Source: Coprinopsis marcescibilis (Eukaryota > Basidiomycota > Agaricomycetes > Agaricales > Psathyrellaceae). Taken from it: DNA of 64,000 nt. The stretch covers positions 1-64,000 of the forward strand of contig ML210313.1 in the NCBI GenBank assembly GCA_004369085.1. Direction: 5' to 3'. Each line of letters begins with the position of its first letter. The stretch's first letter is position 1. Made by a program: the position numbers and the translations under genes. The notes below the pieces were generated by a model. The model had not been told where the DNA came from. It did no database searches and worked only from the letters and a program-made list of their open reading frames with translations. Positions 60,164 to 64,000 of this stretch are shown one piece after another.

Positions 60164-62129
60164 TCAATAAGAAAACACTAGCGAGCCCTCCAATGATTCC
60201 ACCGTGCGAGTATAGCCGATTAGTTGGTCAGGTAGGAAGACCACACCCAGACGATTTACATCTCTGCGTAACAATATTCTGCCATTGTCGGCAAAGGTGA
60301 CTGCATTTGAAGCGGTTACACTGTACTCACCAAGTTTGAAGTTCGTCAGCGTGGTGAACGAGTCAAAAGCAAAGTACAACACACCCCGAGTGGGTCTTGA
60401 TGGAAAACCCAAAGGAAGTTTGACAACATCTCTGGAGAAGATAGTGCCGACCACGAAACAAGGTCGTATGCTTTAAGTTTCTGCTGTAAATCACGTTTGC
60501 GAAGATCAGCCAATGGAAGAAACCTCAGAAAGTCGTCATGGAGCTCTTGAAGCTGCTCGCGAGTGAAGACCTGGTTGTCGTCGAGACGCTCTGAGGTACC
60601 TAGAAACATACATGGTTACCCAAACAGCAAGGGATGATCAATAATCGATGAGCAAACAAACATGCCAGCATCGCAGGTAACGCACCATTGTAAAAATCAA
60701 GGTAATATGGTAAGATCTCCTCATAGAAGGTATGCTGACCCACATAAAGCTCCTCTGATCGTAGCGGGTCGTCGAGGAAGTCCGTCACCGACTTGTGATA
60801 GAATACAACATGTGAGTCAGTGTCGGCCCTGGCCTCCATCGACTTGAAGAGGGGAAAAAGGTTGGTGTCGATTTCCTCGTGAAAGAAATGTTCCACATCA
60901 ATCCTTCGAAACCAACTGTACTGGTTGATTGCCAGCAGTGTGATCACAGCTTGCTTCGGATTGTTACATCGCTTTAAAATGAGCGAATACAACACATCGA
61001 GATGGGCTGATGGGTGTCCTGTGTTCCTGCTTTTCGCCACGATGGTCTTGAGAATTTCCTGAGGATAGGGTCCATTGATAAGTTTGAGGGCGATAGCCAT
61101 ATAGATAAAATGCCCAGATGCATTCCTGACCAGCTGCGCAATATCCCCTTCCTCTGGCCATTTCCCTGGTGCAATGTCGTGCCTTTTGCATATGTCGTGG
61201 AATGTGGCATGCAATACGAGTTCAATGTCCTTGTCCGCGTTTTGGCTCATCTTGTCAAGATCAATTCTCTCGAAAATAGGGGACCAGAGCTGGGAGAAAC
61301 ACCTTTCTATGGCTTCCTCTGGTCTGCTGGAGATGATGATGAGGAAAGGAAGTTTGTGTTCGATGACTGCAGCATGAAGCGCTGCTATTATCTCCAATTG
61401 CTGTTCCTCGTCCTTGCATTCGTCCAGGCCATCAACAATGAGTACATTGGGCTGGGGCATGTGAGAAGAGGTGTCTTGGGATTCGAACTTGTTATTGTTT
61501 GCTGCGAGTTTCAGGGGTTCAATTATGAAGGCGCTCAGCTGAGAGGCAAGGTCTTTCTCCACTAGGGAAGCGAGGACATCCCCTTTGCCTCTGAACAACC
61601 CCACAGATAGGTCCGGCTGCAGCGGGTAATTCGTCGCTGTAGTAGGTGGAGTGGGTTTCGGGACTGAAGGGACTGAAGGGACGGAAGGGAATGGGTCGTA
61701 TGATGGAGTCCGACTGTCTGTTAAACCCATGGCAGTCGCTTCGATATGTTGATGAGCATCGGGAATGGTCTTTGCTACCTGCCATGCGATGGTGGGCACG
61801 AATCTGCGGCTGTTGTTCCTCTCCGACGATTGGTGGGAGAAGAAGAAGCTTGCTGCAAGAGTTCCCGCTTCATAACACTCCTCGGCAATCGTCTGTTGAA
61901 TGGCTGATTTTCCTGTACCGAAAGATCCTGAAAGCCATATGATTCGGGCGGAGGGGTGATCAGAGCTTTGGGACTCCATGGCCTTGACCAATTCCAAGAT
62001 GCGAGTTTGAATTTCCTCTCGATTTTGTGGGTGGCAGCGGGGGTCGCTGTGTCTCTTTGGGGAGTTGTGTATAGCGCCATATGCGGTGTATCTTGCCCAT
62101 CGGCGAGCTTTTATCGTTTGAACCCCCAT
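60164..62129 (-). CDS. NACHT-type NLR-like NTPase (gene D)
   Basis: Three exons (62129-60662, 60599-60524, 60470-60164) give 616 residues. The N-terminus has the family linker (YGAIHNSPKRHSDPRCHPQN), then Walker A GSFGTGKS at 68-75, FFFSHQSSERNN, a Pro-rich insert with Ser-Val-Pro repeats, Walker B VLIVDGLDEC at 229-238 and IIISSRPEEA. The C-terminal half includes YHKSVTDFLDDPLRSEELYV, like other fungal NLRs, then a beta-rich terminal segment (EYSVTASNAVTFADNGRILL). No WD, ankyrin or TPR repeats are seen. Introns 1 (59-60 bp class) and 2 have weak donors (gtttgt, gtttct) but restore frame in both C and D. An extra upstream exon cannot be excluded. It is the intact sister of pseudogene C. Confidence 0.8.
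61660..61690. repeat. 9-bp repeat in gene D
   Basis: gggactgaa is repeated three and a half times, encoding Ser-Val-Pro units between Walker A and Walker B of gene D. It is absent from copy C. Confidence 0.85.
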
Positions 62130-63344
62130 GCCGAGGCGAGGGTAACGCTATGGGAAGCGCTGCAGAGACGAAGTACCGGGCTGTGTATGTTGTCTAACGT
62201 TGCTTGTCGAATCCTTTCTCTCATACGTCCATCACAAGTTTCAATCGTTGCTTGTTCGGCAACTTTCTTGAAATTGGATCTCATGTAAAGGACTTTGAAG
62301 GATTTAGTGCTGAGATACTTGGTCACACCCTTCATTCTTATGTCGCGGAGCATATGAAGGTGGAGGTCGATCTTTGGGATGCTCCACTTCTTGGCCGGAT
62401 TCAGTATTTCTATGAAAATATATGAGATGCTGGTTAGAACGAGCGTTGAGAGAAGCAATGGGTACTGAGCAGCCATGGGTCTCTTCAAGTGCACTAGAAA
62501 GCCAGTATTCAGTCGTTTTGAAGGACTCAACAGCAAAGCATGCACAGCTCAGATATGCCTCCAACCCCCACTACAGCCGTTGCACCAGACCTTCAAGTTT
62601 CCCCGACAAGTCAACAGTTACCGCCTTCATTGCCCTAATCGCCCTTGCTTGCATCCCCGGCACTAGGCTCATCGTCGTCGTCCTCGTTGGGCTCAGGATA
62701 AAGTTGGTCCCATCCGTGCTCCTCAGGTTCATCCACAGGAAGATCCTCGACCCTCGCCTTCCGCCCCTCTCACACCTCTCATAATGCGCCTCCCTAATGG
62801 CAGCAGACCGAACTCATTTGTTCGTGCATCCTGGGTCCCTCCCCCAACCCCGAGTCCTCCTACTCCAGCAGAATTGGAGGTCGATGCAATACCCAGGGCA
62901 CCCAAGCATACCCCGCGTCTCAGCCATAGGCTCCGACAACCACCTCACAACCTCGTTCTCCTCCTTATACACGTCCAGAATTAGTATAGTCACCGACCCA
63001 TTTACGAGCCCCATCTCCGTCTGGGGGTCTTTACGTTTGGGTATCCTGTGATTTTTCTCTGTATGTCCCCCTTCTCCTGTTCCTGTTCCTATTTCCCCAA
63101 CCCCACCTATTCCTACATTCCTCGATGGAAACCACCTGTCGAAGCATGCAAACTAGGAAATGGATTAAGCAACGCGTCTGCGACAATATCACGTTACACT
63201 TGGACAGAATCTCAGGCCGGGAAGGCATACATGTACAGCGCACGGGGGCTCTGTGTGTCGTACTTGCATCATAAAAGTACATTGACACCGCAACTTCATA
63301 CTAAACATACATGGTGCGTACCGGATGCTTCATATGAAACCCAA
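62130..63344. other. Spacer between NLR E and NLR D, with a possible small gene
   Basis: About 1.2 kb. On the minus strand a frame at 63014-62910 (VNGSVTILILDVYKEENEVV) could be spliced to a last exon ending EHGWDQLYPEPNEDDDEPSA and a stop near 62648, giving a small acidic protein. The intron would be about 170 bp, long for this genome, so it is not called. Frames at 62111-62545 may belong to an upstream exon of gene D but could not be joined. Confidence 0.35.
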
Positions 63345-64000
63345 TCACAGAGGCTTATTAGCCTTGGCTTCAGCCTCAGCCTTTTCCACAACCTGCCTCC
63401 TCTCCAAAGTCCAAGGCGACACCCCTTTTCCAGATCTATCACGATCGGTCGGAACAAGCCTGTTTCTCTCAAAGCTCATCTGAGGCCCCCGACCCGGGTT
63501 CGCATTGATATGAGAGCTCCGGAAGGCGATCAACCTCAACCCTACCTTGTGTGCATCTGCGACGAAGGAGGCATAAAGAATTCCTTCCGCGGACGCATTC
63601 TGCATGTTATTCTGGAGCCACCAACACACTTTATAGAGGGAATCTAGCCAGCCCATAATAAGTAAATTGCCATGCGACGACTTGCCAGGATAGTAGAATC
63701 CTTACCTTCCTTCTTGGGAGCTGCGATCTCCTTTTCCGCACTTTCAGATCCCATATCCTTCCCCTCACGTTCCTTCGCAGTGATCGACTTAATTAGCGTA
63801 TTAAGGTCATCTGCCAGCCCGGGACTCCACTAAAATGAACTTCGTAAGTGACACTACACGCCAGGGAACAACCAATTGACGAGGACACGACGTACATTTA
63901 CTCCAGACAGGCGGGGCATCCAATTCAACGTAAAGCGAAGCAACCAATTAAACTGAATTAGAGACGCCATAACAGATGTCCGTATGCGCGGGCCATAGCA
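63345..64000 (-). pseudogene. Paralogue of NLR gene B, 3' part only (gene E)
   Basis: Runs off the right edge of the window. It matches the last two exons of gene B: LLRFTLNWMPRLSGVN up to a gtacgt donor at about 63895, then WSPGLADDLNTLIKSITAKE from about 63830, and a final stretch KVCWWLQNNMQNASAEGI, FRSSHINANPGRGPQM and LERRQVVEKAEAEAKANKPL before the stop. Between these two parts E is 10 bp shorter than B (near 63670-63695), which shifts the frame. The small gtaagg there cannot be an intron that repairs both copies. It is probably non-functional, unless an unrecognised splice restores it. The 5' part, with any NACHT domain, is outside the window. Confidence 0.65.

Noticed and set aside
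63660..63712. A gtaagg intron in gene E that would also apply to gene B
   Set aside because: No acceptor gives a common reading frame in both copies; B is open without an intron, so E is better explained by a 10-bp length difference.

Overview
This is a nuclear chromosome segment of a basidiomycete fungus, most likely an Agaricomycete. Genes are cut by many 48-75 bp GT-AG introns, housekeeping proteins are fungal (profilin, GLE1, triosephosphate isomerase, dolichyldiphosphatase), and there are DUF6699, agaricomycete-type NACHT NTPases, small secreted proteins and clan-type cytochrome P450s. I rebuilt exon-intron models by eye from splice sites; where I list exons, their lengths sum to a whole number of codons.

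Left part (1-18 kb): a VAMP7-type R-SNARE with several lesions, a RING-finger protein with a 4-nt microexon, Sec61-beta, a SET-domain protein, triosephosphate isomerase and an F-box-like protein, separated by long empty spacers. Middle-left (20.6-31 kb): an accessory island. Two copies of a ~1.25 kb segment flank a decayed gene of a multicopy agaricomycete family. The right copy carries an intact gene for a small secreted protein, the left copy only a relic of its second exon. A related secreted protein and a Cys-containing secreted protein follow, on either side of a TFIIIC subunit gene. Middle (31-43 kb): housekeeping genes (dolichyldiphosphatase, DUF6699 protein, N-terminal acetyltransferase Ard1/Naa10, mRNA-export factor Gle1, profilin) and one unknown coiled-coil gene. 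Then two P450 genes (43.9-51.7 kb) with an unknown 164-residue gene between them.

Right part (52-64 kb): a cluster of NLR-like (STAND/NACHT) genes, all on the minus strand. In transcription order from the right edge: a truncated paralogue (E), an intact NACHT gene (D), a decayed tandem copy of D (C), a complete NACHT gene (B), and a Ser/Pro-rich protein. The Ser/Pro-rich protein and NLR B share a short hydrophobic/polar motif in their N-terminal regions. Each of B, C and D also has its own tandem-repeat tract. The layout looks like a fungal immune or heterokaryon-incompatibility locus evolving by birth and death. The B/Ser-Pro pair could be a receptor and its partner, by analogy with the fungal NLR-effector pairs that signal through shared amyloid motifs; this is an inference.
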